From assembly GCF_000346465.2 (NCBI RefSeq), contig NC_034009.1, positions 42,950,649 to 43,014,648 of the forward strand: 64,000 bases of DNA, read 5' to 3'. The stretch comes from Prunus persica (Eukaryota > Streptophyta > Magnoliopsida > Rosales > Rosaceae). Numbering within the stretch: position 1 is the first letter of the stretch; each line of letters begins with the position of its first letter. Positions 11,046-21,908 of the stretch are shown here, piece after piece. Made by a program: the position numbers and the translations under genes. The notes under the pieces were generated by a model. That model was not told where the DNA came from. It saw only the letters and a list, made by a program, of their open reading frames with translations, and searched no databases.

Positions 11046-11164
11046 TTTTTCCCAGCCTTTTTTGGGGTCAGAAGGTACCCAGTCTTCCAGAGACAAATTA
11101 ACGTGAATTTAATGTCACTTGACCCAAAAAAAGGATAAAAAAGAAAGAAAATTCTAATAATTGT

Positions 11165-11678
11165 TAGCTTCTGAAAGGAAGATGCTTGGAACTTGACCCG
11201 CTGGAACCCTTCATCTACCTCCGTCTTTAGGTCCTTTAAGCAGAAGTCACACACAAAATAAGTTCAGTTCATGCTTCCTCCTGAGCCATTACAATTGACA
11301 TCCCACAATCCTGTACATCACTCTGTATTTCGTCACACCCTCCGTTGTCTATTCTTGTTTTCCCTTTTCAAGCTCCCTTCTTGGTGAATGAAGGATAGGA
11401 CTTGACGCTTGACCAACTTCAAATAATTTCCAAGAAACCAGGTCAAGACCAACTATTTTTGTTTTTGTTTCTTTGTTTCTTACATATATAGTACAATTGT
11501 ATGTGCAATTCTTTCTACATTGAAAACCAATAGTCTGTTCACAAGGAAATTTCATCCATTTTTTCTGTGCATTTTCAACCGTTGCCAAGACTTCAAACAA
11601 TCATGAAAGCTTTTGCAGTTAACTTATGGTCCAATAAATTGTCCATAAAATCTACAAAGTAGCCTCCTGTCGGCCGGG
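11165..11678 (+). other. Untranslated leader exon and leader intron of TNL 2
   Basis: Similar to the TNL 1 leader (4451-4770) over most of its length. It ends AAACCAG|GTCAAG with a likely donor at 11442. A likely acceptor (AAGTAG|CC) lies at 11661-11662, just before the ATG at 11679. The same donor, intron and acceptor arrangement in both genes supports a real leader intron of about 220 bp here, against 630 bp in TNL 1. Confidence 0.45.
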
Positions 11679-14600
11679 ATGAGAATGGAAAGAACCTCTA
11701 CATCTTTCCCTTCTTCAACTCCTCAATGGAAATATGACGTCTTTCTGAGTTTTAAAGGCGAGGACACCTGGAAGAGTTTTACAGACCACTTGTACACTGC
11801 ATTGGAACATCATGGAATACTAACTTTCAAGGATGACCCTGAACTTCAAAAAGGGAAAGCTATTTCTCCAGAAATTTTTACTGCAATTCAGGATTCGAGG
11901 TTTGCACTCATTGTGCTTTCAAAAAATTATGCAGCGTCAACATGGTGTTTGGATGAACTGTTAAAGATTCTTGAATGCATGGAAGCAAGAGAAACAGTGC
12001 TGCCAATTTTCTATGAAGTCAATCCATCTGATGTACGAAAGCAGACTGGAAATTTTACAGAAGCCTTCACTAAACATGAAGAAAATTTTAGGAATGATTT
12101 ACAGAAGGTGCAAAGGTGGAGAGAAGCTTTAACAAAAGTGGCAAATTTGTCTGGATGGGATTCGAAGGACTGGTATGAATCTCTGTTTTCTTTTTTGCTT
12201 TCCAAGACCATTTTTTATATATGATGATTTATATATACATCTATTGTAACTTCAATGTTTTAGGAATGACATAGATCGAACAATATATGCAAGGTTTAGT
12301 GTAATCAGTATGAATAGTTGCAAAATTGCATCGCTTAACAATAGTTGGAACTTTTTTTCAAGGGACATATAGGCAAGATAACTGAATGTGCTTGATATAA
12401 TATGCAGCTATAAATGCCATTGAAAAATAAAAAAGAAAATAGAATGCACAGGTATTCTGGTGTAACTATTCAGCTTTGGGCTAATAAAACAAAGCACACA
12501 TATTATTTTGTAATTATTCAGCTTTGGTTTGATTCAGGTCCCATGGTAAAACTAGTAAAAACGTATCTACATTTTGCTTCTTTGTCCATTTAATTAATAT
12601 ATACAAGCGAACCACACGATTAACATATCTAATCTTTTCTCTGAATAGGTACGAATCAAAGCTCATAAAAAATATTGTTGAACTAGTATGGAAAAACTTG
12701 CGCCCTACACTCTCAAGCGATGAGAAGGATCTGGTTGGAATGGATTCAAGATTAAAGGAAATCAATTTGTTTTTAGATGGAAGGGTGGAAGATGTTTGCT
12801 TTTTTGGAATATGGGGAATGGGTGGGATTGGCAAGACCACAATTGCCAGAGTTCTTTATGAGAGAATCTCTCATGAATTTGAATTCAGTATCTTTCTTGC
12901 AAATGTTAGAAATAATTTTGTACAGAGTGGCCTCTCTCATTTACAAAAGCAGCTTCTTTCTAAGATAGGGATAGAAAAGGAATACATATGGGACATTGGT
13001 GAAGGAGTGAAATTGATAAAGCGGTTTCTACGTCACAGAAAGGTTCTCCTAGTTCTTGATGATGTGAACCATTTGGACCAATTAGAATATCTAGCTGGAA
13101 ACCGAGAGTGGTTTGGTTTCGGAAGTCGAGTTCTCATTACAACTAGAGATGAGCATTTGTTAATCACACATGGAGTGGATAGAACATATGAGGTCCAGGG
13201 ACTAAGTGACCATGAAGCTCTTCAGCTTTTAAGTTGGAAAGCCTTTAAGAGAGATTACCCTGAACAAAGTTATGTTGATTTGTGTAACTGTGTTGTGGAT
13301 TATGTTAGAGGACTTCCATTAGCAGTTAAAGTCTTGGGATCTTTTTTGCATGGAAGAGATCTAAGTGCATGGAAAAGTGCGTTGGATAAGCTAAGAGAAG
13401 TTTGTAATTTGGATATTTTGGAGACACTTAAAATCAGTTATGATGGTCTAGATTATGATGAGAAGAAAATTTTTCTAGACATTGCATGTTTTTTTAACTG
13501 GAAGGGCAAAGATCGAGTAAGAGAAACATTGGACGCTTGCGGCTTTTATGCAGATATTGGAATATATGTGCTTGTTGAGAAGTCTCTCTTAACTAATTCA
13601 GATGGCATTCTGTGGATGCATGATTTAATCCAAGAAATGGGTCGAGAAATTGTCCGCCGAGAGTCTCCTGATGATCTAGGCAGGCAAAGCAGGTTGTGGC
13701 GTAGAAAAGACGTCGATCAAGTGCTAAGTGAAAATACAGTAAGAGATTCTAGTACAGGATTAACTTTAGATTTTATTTGTTAGTATATCAAATAACATGA
13801 TTTTCTACTAATTAATGGTTTGCTTATGTTATGAGCTTAATTATTGTTTTTTTTCATGCTTGCTTATTAGGGAAAAGACACAATAGAAGGCATAATGGTG
13901 CACCCATTTGAGCTAGAATTGGTGACCGCCAATGCTAGATCCTTTTCAATGATGAACAAATTGAGATACCTCAAGCTAAATAATGTGGACCTCTCTAATG
14001 GGCTTGAATATCTTCCTGATAGTTTACGGATTCTTGAATGGCCGAAATTTCCATTAAAATATTTGCCATCATCTTTCAATCCAGAGGATTTGATAGAACT
14101 TAATATGCATCATAGTTGCCTTAATCATATAAAGGTATCTTCTCACTTCTTGAACGTTTATTCCCTGTAGACATTATTGTTGATTCATAGAAGCTAATAT
14201 TTCTATGCTTTTGCTTAACAGCCTATAAAAAGTTTGAAAATGATTGATCTCAGTCACTCTTTGAGTCTTGTCAAGACCCCGGACTTCAGAGGTATTCCAG
14301 TTCTTGAGCGTCTGATTCTTAAAGGTTGTATACGGTTATATGAGATTGATTCATCTGTTGTGGTGCTTAAAAGACTTACTTTGATGAACTTGAAAGATTG
14401 CAAAAACCTCATCCGTCTTCCAAGCAGTGTACGTGGCTTAAAATCTCTCAAAGTTCTTAATGTTTCTGGTTGCTCAAAGCTTGAGAAATTGCCAGAAGAC
14501 TTGGGCCATGTTGAGGGTTTGGAAGAGCTTGATGTGAGTGGAACTGCTGTAAGAGAACCACCTTCCTCCATTGGTCTTCTCAAAGACCTTAAAGTATTAT

Positions 14601-15670
14601 CTTTCAATGGTTGTAAAGGTCCATCATCTAAGGCATGGAATATTATGCTCTTCCCTTTCCGGCCACGGCCATTGCTAAAAGTAAGTCCAAATGCCACAGC
14701 TTTGTGGTTGCCTTCTTTATCTGGTTTCCGTTCTTTAACAGAACTAGATCTAAGTGACTGCAATCTTTTGGAAGGAGATATTCCCAGTGATCTCAGTCAC
14801 ATGTCCTCATTAAAATTTTTATACCTAAGTGGAAATCCATTTGCTAGCCTACCCAGCAGCATCGCCCAACTTTCTCAACTTGAATCTCTTGCCGTGGGGA
14901 ATTGCCCCAAGCTTCAAGCATTGCCAGACCTGCCGTCTAGTATGTCTTCTGTTGAAGCTTACAATTGTAATTCACTGGGAACATCCAGTGCAGACATTGT
15001 TAAATTTCTTAGAAGCGGTTTCAAATTTACTGGGTCTCAATGTGATTTTGTTGTTCCAGGAAATGAAATTCCTGAGTGGTTCAACCATAAAAGTGCGGGA
15101 TCTTCAATAACTGTAGAGCTGCGTCCAGGTTGGTTTAGTGATAAGTGGATGGGATTTGCGTTGTGTGCCGTCTTTGGACAGCTGCGTCCTGATTTTATTC
15201 TTTGCGAACTGAGTGTCAACGGAAAACGGTTGGAAGAGAAGGTAGCTTTGAGCTGTTGGTTGGGATCCATTCAAGCAGCAGCAAAATCAGGCCACCTTTG
15301 GTTATGCTATCTTTCACGTCATAAAAACTTTGTCAGTGAATGGCAGAATATCCACACTCGGCTTGAATTCTCATTTCCATCCCTTCGAGGAAGAGTGGAG
15401 GTGGAGAAGTGCGCGGTTTGTTTGGTATACGAGGAAGATGTGGAAGTGCCTCTGAAGCAAACATATCCGAGGCAGAGTAGAGTTGACATATGTGAAGAGG
15501 TCTTGGAATTCCCTGAGAGCAGTTTTGAGAAAGCAGATGGGATTGCCAAGAGAGGCTGTGAATACTTTGATGTTGTGGCAGGACCTAGTCAAACTCAAAG
15601 TCAGGGTGAAAGAGACCGTACAACTAGTATTGATGAAGAACGTGATCCAAAAAGATCAAAACAGCACTAG
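11679..15670 (+). CDS. TIR-NBS-LRR disease resistance protein (TNL 2)
   Basis: Paralogue of TNL 1. Model: join(11679..12172, 12649..13738, 13871..14134, 14222..15670), 1098 aa, all GT-AG and in frame. TIR residues about 17-165 keep SSTWCLDEL-type ASTWCLDEL with E93, but the usual RGEDTR motif reads KGEDTW. NB-ARC: P-loop GMGGIGKTT (221-229), kinase-2 LLVLDDV (298-304), RNBS-B GSRVLITTR, GLPLAV (386-391) and MHD (488-490). LRRs run to about residue 875, then one C-JID block with VPGNEIPEWFNHKS. The C-terminus is DPKRSKQH, matching TNL 1. Exon sizes match TNL 1 closely (first coding exon 494 nt in both), so the pair is a recent tandem duplication. The LRR and C-terminal exon has diverged most. 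No stop or frameshift was seen. Confidence 0.9.
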
Positions 15671-16384
15671 ATATCCTCATGGGATCAACAGTAAAGGTTA
15701 TGTATCCTCTGTTTATGTTATCAACCAAATTTCAATCCAAGCCCAGGATGATGAGCCATGGTCTGCAGCCTGACCACAAGTTTCCATACCTAGCTGTTCC
15801 AAGAAGCTCCACATGTCAAAGTCAAAACCGTTCATATATTAATCAGGTTGCACATATTCTACTGGAGCATACATATTCTTGGGGCCTTTTTTACATCCTC
15901 TGAACAGAGTGTGTCTAACTTTCCACTGTAGTTAGTTTTATAATCTCTCCATAGTTTTAGTTTCTTTATAGTTTTTGTGGTGGTTTAGTGTAGAATTTAA
16001 ACAGTTGAGTTATTTTGTACATTTCTTTGTATTGGTTTTCTTCATATTATTTTGTAATTTTCATCCATTTATATCAATGACAGGGTTTACTGTTCATCTT
16101 CCTTATTAATGGGTACTTTAATTATTATTATTACTTTATTTTTATGTCATCTCAATGTCTAAAGCAAAGAGGAATAGTAAGTTATGAGCATTTTGAAGAA
16201 AAAAGATGCAGAAGATGGAAGACAAGTAATAAAAAGAGAAGATAAAGAAAAGATAAGTGTGAAAAACATGAATATTCTGTTTTATGCCTTTAGCCATATT
16301 CCTTGCCTTTTGTCATGAAAACCACCATGTAGGCCATGCCTGTTGGTTTAGTGTTTAAGCTTTTATAAAATCTTTTTTTACCAG
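15671..16384 (+). other. 3' flank of TNL 2 and spacer
   Basis: Probably holds the TNL 2 3' UTR. Short frames at 15679-15903 lack family features. From about 15930 the sequence is AT-rich with no coding signal. No repeat recognised. Confidence 0.4.
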
Positions 16385-17197
16385 AGCAGCACTTCACTAT
16401 TAGTTCAGTAAGTTCCTCCTCTGCGTGAGTACTTTCTCCTGAGGCATTTAATCAATTTAAGCTCCCCAGTCACTACAATTTAGAACCTCCCTCATTGGTT
16501 CTGAAACTTGCCTGCAAACTGAAGATCAGCAATTGAAATTGTTTGATGAGCTGTGACTCGTGCCTGTGACAAACAGAAGAAAATTTTCCTAAAAATTGCT
16601 TGTTTCTTTAACGGGATGTTTAAAGATAAAATATGGATGCATGATTTACTCCAAGAAATGGGTCGAGAAATTGTCCGCCGAGAATCACCAAATGATCCAG
16701 GCAGGCGAAGCAGGTTGTGGCGTTATGAAGATGTCAACTATGTCTTGAGTTAAAATACGCAAGTGTTTATACAAGAATTTTAGTTCATTTGCAGATAGAG
16801 TGGTGATTTTCCCACTCCTCTTTTATCCACTTACACTTCCTTCGTTAGAAATTGCAGATATTATATAAGTTACTATATGTTGGGTTTATAGAAGAACAAT
16901 GGAGTGATTTTATTTATTCAACAATAGAAGGGTACAAGGCTTTATAGAAGGCTAGGTTGGTTAAGTGATGAGTGGATGGGAATTGCGACGTGTGTTGTGT
17001 TTGCAGTCCATGGAAATCCGGATTTGCCACTAGGTTATGAAGAGATTGAGTGCGAACTCAGTGTCTATGGAGAAGACTTCCATCTGGGTGATTCGAGTTA
17101 TCCATTGGATTCCCCTGAAGCTGTGTCGGTGCCAAGTCAGCACTGGTTAAGCTACTACACACGTGATGCAGTACTGAATTTCCATCGCGTACCGTAG
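16385..17197 (+). pseudogene. Collapsed third TNL copy
   Basis: Three pieces of a TNL survive in order. First, a leader-like stretch (about 16385-16545) resembling the leaders of TNL 1 and 2. Second, the end of the NB-ARC exon (about 16575-16753), encoding KIACFFNG, then [15 protein letters not shown] and [13 protein letters not shown]. Third, after a gap, part of the C-JID exon (about 16937-17197) encoding WMGIATCVVFAVHGN. The TIR, most of the NB-ARC and all LRRs are missing. In the intact genes the NB-ARC exon ends VLSENT or VLSKNT; here a TAA at 16751-16753 replaces that next codon and the splice donor is lost. It cannot make a receptor. Confidence 0.8.
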
Positions 17198-17224
17198 CAG
17201 AATATCATGTAAAGTATTTGATTG

Positions 17225-17811
17225 GTTGGTTGCATCACGGGTGGGTCACTCTGCTCTTGAGGAGTGGCAATTCGAAATTCAGCTGGGGAGTTTCTAGGCG
17301 GCTTGGCTGCATCACGGGTGGGTCACTCTGCTCTTGTGGTGGAGGCTGAAGCAGCAGTCATGGGGCTGGAGTTTGCGGCCAATCTTGGCTACAGTGATGT
17401 ATATGTGGAAACTGACTCAAAGACCCTTGTGGACGGGATCAAGGGGGATATAAGGAACCGTGCCTGGACTATCAGGCCTTTTATTGAGGTTATCTGGCAC
17501 AGAGCTGATCAGTTCAGAAGAGTTTTTTGGCGTTGGATTCAGAGGAGTACAAATCGAGCAGCTCATGAGGCTGCAGCGATAGGTTGCCGAGCAGTGGAGC
17601 TGGAAAGCTGGGTTACTCAACCACCGCTGTCTCTCATTCATGTTTTGGTGTCTGATGGTCTTCCAGGCTCTGCTTAATTTTTGTTTTTTCAGAGTAGGAG
17701 TTTTCCTTCTTTTGCTGGATTGTAGCGATTCAGATGAAGGTGCTTTTGTAGTTTGTCTCATATACTGCTTTTGGCTTGGTATCTAATTCATGGTTGACCC
17801 AAAAAAAAAAT
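17225..17811 (+). mobile_element. 5'-truncated LINE 3' end with RNase H domain
   Basis: Holds a LINE-type RNase H frame and ends in a run of ten A (about 17801-17810) after 'catggttgaccc'. Flanks 'aaagtatttgattg' (17211-17224) and 'aaattatttgtctg' (17814-17827) agree at 11 of 14 bases, a possible decayed target duplication. The left end carries a partial duplication: 'gcatcacgggtgggtcactc' plus the following 'tgctcttg' occurs at about 17232 and again 77 bp later at about 17309. The element sits directly against the end of the TNL relic. Confidence 0.6.
17264..17677 (+). pseudogene. LINE RNase H-like fragment
   Basis: An open frame of 137 codons that begins with GTG, so it has no start codon of its own and is the C-terminal piece of a retrotransposon protein. 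It reads RNSAGEFLGGLAA, EAEAAVMGLEFAANLGY and VYVETDSKTLVDGIKG, then NRAAHEAAAIG. This is the layout of the plant RVT_3/RNase H-like domain: a conserved acidic residue in ETDS and an alpha helix with EAEA. It once would have degraded the RNA strand during reverse transcription. No reverse transcriptase remains. Confidence 0.7.
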
Positions 17812-18176
17812 TCAAATTATTTGTCTGTTTATCATCATGCACATGTCGCTGCTGCTTTCGTGATCAAATATCATACATGCCTTTCAAAGTCAAATTTCAG
17901 ATGATCTTAAAAATATTTATGTGAAATATGTTCCTTCAAAAGACTGCCTCCTATGCGTTGTCGTCTTTCTAAGAATTTAAAAGAAGAAAAACCACAGACA
18001 ATATAAGAAGTGAAAAGAAAAGGACGGAACAATGCCCATCCATTCACTAAAAAGACTTAGCAAATGATTCTTACCCAAAAAAAAACTTGTTAGTCATTCC
18101 AAATTCTGTAATCTCAAGTCATATGCTATCCTCAATACACAAAAGGTACAAATCAGACTGTTGGAAAAAATTTCTT
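17812..18176. other. Spacer between LINE fragment and coiled-coil gene
   Basis: Includes the probable 3' UTR of the minus-strand gene that stops at 18177. No other gene or repeat recognised. Confidence 0.4.
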
Positions 18177-20153
18177 TTACTTCTTATGGTTTCTAGAGTT
18201 AGGGGAGTTACAACGCAAGGGTGAAAGGGGCTGTCTTGCTGGTTCTTGGTCACTGAAATCAATCTTCGCTTGAATCGGGCTGCTCATCTTTGAGCTTGAT
18301 TTTCGCTTATTCGACTGCAAAGAAGAAACCATAATATTAGTTAGATCCAACAATCATGATGAGCTTTTCAGAGAATTGTACATATATACAGTATATACTT
18401 AAAATACAAATCAAAGCTAATTTTTTTCCCTTCGTCTCACCTTTGCTGATGCACTGTCGTTATGTTTACCGCCTGAACCAGACTGGTTTCTTTCCTTGTG
18501 GTACTGCCTCAGTAATCTTTTGTTCTCCACATCTAGCACTTTGTTCTCTTCAAAAAGCAATTTGACCTACGTACATAAAAAATGCAGGATATCATTTACC
18601 CAATATGGGTCTGTGGCATCTTGAAGACGGAGATAAAGGACAGAACAGGGGGAAAAAAACAGTTTTCTCACCTCTTCTTCAGCGGTACAAAGATTCATCG
18701 TTAGATGTTCCTTATCCTTCTCAAGTGTCTTTACCTTGGCCACCAGTGACAGAACTTTTTGAGTCGATGGCCTCAAGCTACCACATAGACGAGGAAATAT
18801 TTAAGTCATGGCTCAATTTAGAGATCAGAGATTAACATTCAGATACAGGCAGTTACTCTCAATCTAGAGTCTGCTAAAAAACACATTCTAATTCTAACCT
18901 ACAACTTCACCATCTCAGTATATAAACTCACCGGTTCCACATTTTTAGCAACATTTGACATGACTCATTTCCACTATTGGCCTCCAGAAATGCAGGTGCA
19001 GACACAGCTTCATCTTTACTGATGAATGTTGCTAAAACAGACTCCAGTAGTTTCTCTCCAATGGTTGTGTCATCAGAAGATGAATCAACCTTCAACATCA
19101 AAATGTTTATCAGCATTCAAAACATAATTACATAAATGTACTTTACTTATTGTTCTTCCACATGCTTCAAAAGGACTGACCAAGATAAAACCAAAAATCA
19201 CAAGTTCTATTCAACCAAAAATCACAAGTTCTATTCACACTTTCTGTAGGTGGAATGTGTGCACATGTATGTGTGATTAAGATTCATTTAACAGCTGCAA
19301 AAGTAACATTTTCACCCCTTGTCTCCTTGGATACAAAACTAAATGATGGCATCAGCCATAATTGAACTTTTTGGATGCATAAAGCTGGAAAAATATTAAC
19401 CAGAAAGGAAAACTAAGGTAAAAGGGTATTCACACCATAAATCCCATTCCCCACAAATACGCAAATGCACTTGCACGTCTCACAAACCCATCATAGTACA
19501 CGTCTAAAAAACAATGAATATTAACCAGAAAAGGCCCAAATTCATTTTCTTTCAATTCATCAAAAGCAAATAACATAACAAAAACTAAAACAGTTGAAGA
19601 AATTACCGAATGCATCTCTAATTTGTGCTTGTAGAATCCCAATTCATCCCTTAACTCTTTGACTTCGTCCTCCAACTCTTGAACACGAATCTCCGCCTCC
19701 TTGGCACGCTGGTCAGCCTCGTTCCCAAAATCCATCAAAGCCTCCCGGTCGTGATCGTAGAGTGAGCACTCTCTCTCCCATTTGTTGCACTGAGTCACTA
19801 GATGCGCGCACTCTGACGCCAATCTCTGATTCTCCTCAACGAACTTCCTCAAAGCTTGTGCATTCATGCTCGCTTCAGCCTAATAACGAAACCATCAAAA
19901 ACAAAAACGCAAAAAGAAAACAATTATCGATACAATTATATGAATATGTAAATACACGAACCCTAGCGCGCTCGAGGACTTGATCTTTCTCCTTCATTTT
20001 TGCGAGTAGAACAGAGTACTGGTTCTGAAGCCGCTGCTTCGATTCTTCCGAGCATCGAAGCTTCAATTCGAGCGTGTGCGTGGACACAGGGAGGCCCAAG
20101 GAGTGATCGATCGATTCTTTGATATAATCGTCGATTTTTTGCGGAAGATCCAT
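18177..20153 (-). CDS. Plant-conserved coiled-coil protein, function unknown
   Basis: Model: complement(join(18177..18314, 18441..18566, 18672..18777, 18932..19089, 19607..19879, 19962..20153)), 330 aa; all six exons join in frame at GT-AG sites. The protein starts MDLPQKIDDYIKESIDHSLG. Most of residues 25-155 is heptad-rich and highly charged (EERVQELEDEVKELRDELG-like stretches), as is a second segment at about 190-260 (VAKVKTLEKDKEHL, then EENKVLDVENKRLLRQYHKE). The C-terminus is short, Ser/Lys-rich and basic (SNKRKSSSKMSSP). No catalytic motif, membrane segment or signal peptide is seen. I recall similar unnamed coiled-coil proteins across land plants, so it is probably a conserved structural or scaffold protein. 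A GC-rich 5' region lies just upstream of 20153. The function is not recognised. Confidence 0.85.
19090..19606 (-). other. Third intron region of the coiled-coil gene
   Basis: The longest intron of this gene, between the exon ending KLEMHS and the exon starting VDSSSDD. It contains two adjacent copies of 'aaccaaaaatcacaagttct' with 'attca' (about 19184-19240). An open frame runs into its 5' part but adds no conserved sequence. Confidence 0.6.
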
Positions 20154-20914
20154 CCTTTCTTGGTTGCTCGATCTTAGAAAATCCTAGACTGGCGAAACCC
20201 CTAGGAAATGCAAAAAATTCAGATTTGTTTTAGGGTTTGATTGAAGGATCAGAGCGCGGGTACTGGTAATCAATCTGGGCTCGAATTGAAACCCTAGAAA
20301 TGATGATAGCGATTCGAATTCGCGAGGCGTGGGGATTTGGGATTTTGGTCTGAAATGGAGAGGAGGGGTTTATCTGGGCTGTCCTTCGCTTCTTTCTGCT
20401 TTCTTTTTGCTTTTCGAATTTTAGTCTGCAAGATTTCAAATTTAAGGGCGCTATCCGTTAGAGCTTGTTTATACAGGAAGGGCACCAAATAAGTGGCGCC
20501 CCAGATGGATCCACGTGGCAAGCGAAAAGGAAACTACATATTAATCACCCGGAAAAAAGAACTAGTGTATGCAACACCATCCATATTTCTAAAGCCACCT
20601 TCAATTTTCTTTTACACACCCATTCCAAAATTTGTTATTCAAATCTTTCAATTTTTTCATTTAATTAAAAGTATTTAAAAATAGATAAATTAAACAAAGA
20701 AAAAGAAAAATAATGTAGCGTGCCGACCTCTTTGCAACTCACTCTCCATCCTTTCCCACTCAAACTCACACCCAAGGAATCATATTTTGTATGATTAACT
20801 TGGGAGCATTGATAATGACGAATTGGGGTGTGAGAGGAGGGATTTATCATACCAAAGAAGAAAAAAAAAACTTTTTTGATAATCGGAATTGTTGGTGCCA
20901 AGTTGAGTTGGATG
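20154..20914. other. Promoter side of the coiled-coil gene
   Basis: The first ~200 bp upstream of the minus-strand start likely form its 5' UTR and promoter. 'tccacgtggcaa' near 20509 contains a G-box CACGTG. Otherwise AT-rich; no gene seen. Confidence 0.35.
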
Positions 20915-21400
20915 CATGGGCGGAGCCAATGAAGGCTCACAATGGTCAAGTGACCCTTCTCATGTTAAGTATATTTGATCTTTTTACATGTTTGTACTTG
21001 ATTTTTTAATACAATATTTCTGAAATTTGACCATTCTCACCATCTTACCTTGGAAAAAAAACTATAAAAATAAAGATGAAAACTTTTGACTCCCATGTCC
21101 CTAACTTATGCTACTTACCATTTTAATTATTTCTTTATTTTTCATAACTTAATAATTATTAACCCAATTACCTAAAACTAAAAGCATGACATCTTACCCT
21201 TAAAAAAAAAAAACCTCAAAAGCATGACAATTTAAATTGAAAATGGACAACCTATGCTCTGTTGTAAATATTTTGGAATGATATAGAAATTAATACAAAG
21301 GATTTTACTATCAGATGAATTTTTATTTTTATTTGTGTTAATCTTGTCATTTGAGGTTGACCCCTTTTGATAGATTTTCAGACTCCGCCATTGGGTGGAG
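20915..21400. mobile_element. Possible non-autonomous DNA element
   Basis: The left end 'gggcggagccaatg' and the right end 'gactccgccattggg' are inverted relative to each other (shared GGCGGAG), about 480 bp apart. The inside is AT-rich with no coding frame. Ends of this kind are common in dispersed plant elements. Terminal matches are short and no clean target duplication was found. Confidence 0.3.
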
Positions 21401-21908
21401 GGAGTCATAAATGGCATCAAGTGTGAGATGGAAAAAAAAATGGTGTGATCCTAAACCTCCACATATGCTATTAATTTACATGTTATAATATAGGTGATCG
21501 TTCGGTTTCCACATTAGACTATGATATAATATAGTGGATATCATGTGGCAATGTTAAGAACACATCGAGCAAATTTCTCACAGTGATGCAAGGTGTTGGG
21601 AAGTTTCAAAGTTAACCCAACCCATTTGAGGAAATCCAAACTCATTCCCATATAAATCCAATTGGGCTTAGTTCCCTATCGAGCTCAACTCCGTCTTATG
21701 TACTATTGTTAAGATAAGTACTACTAAATCAAATTAATGTAATTTACAAAACTAACTAGAACTTATATTTCATCAACATATAATCTTATATATAGGTACA
21801 ATAATTCTTAAACCCTAATTCCTCATAACACGATTAATTTAATAACATAATAAAAATAAATAAAATACAAGAATTGTTGTTACATTGAGCCACAAGCTGC
21901 CTCAGGGT
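21401..21908. other. Spacer, nothing recognised
   Basis: AT-rich sequence between the possible DNA element and the 3' end of the plastid-type gene. It probably includes that gene's 3' UTR. No gene or repeat recognised. Confidence 0.4.
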
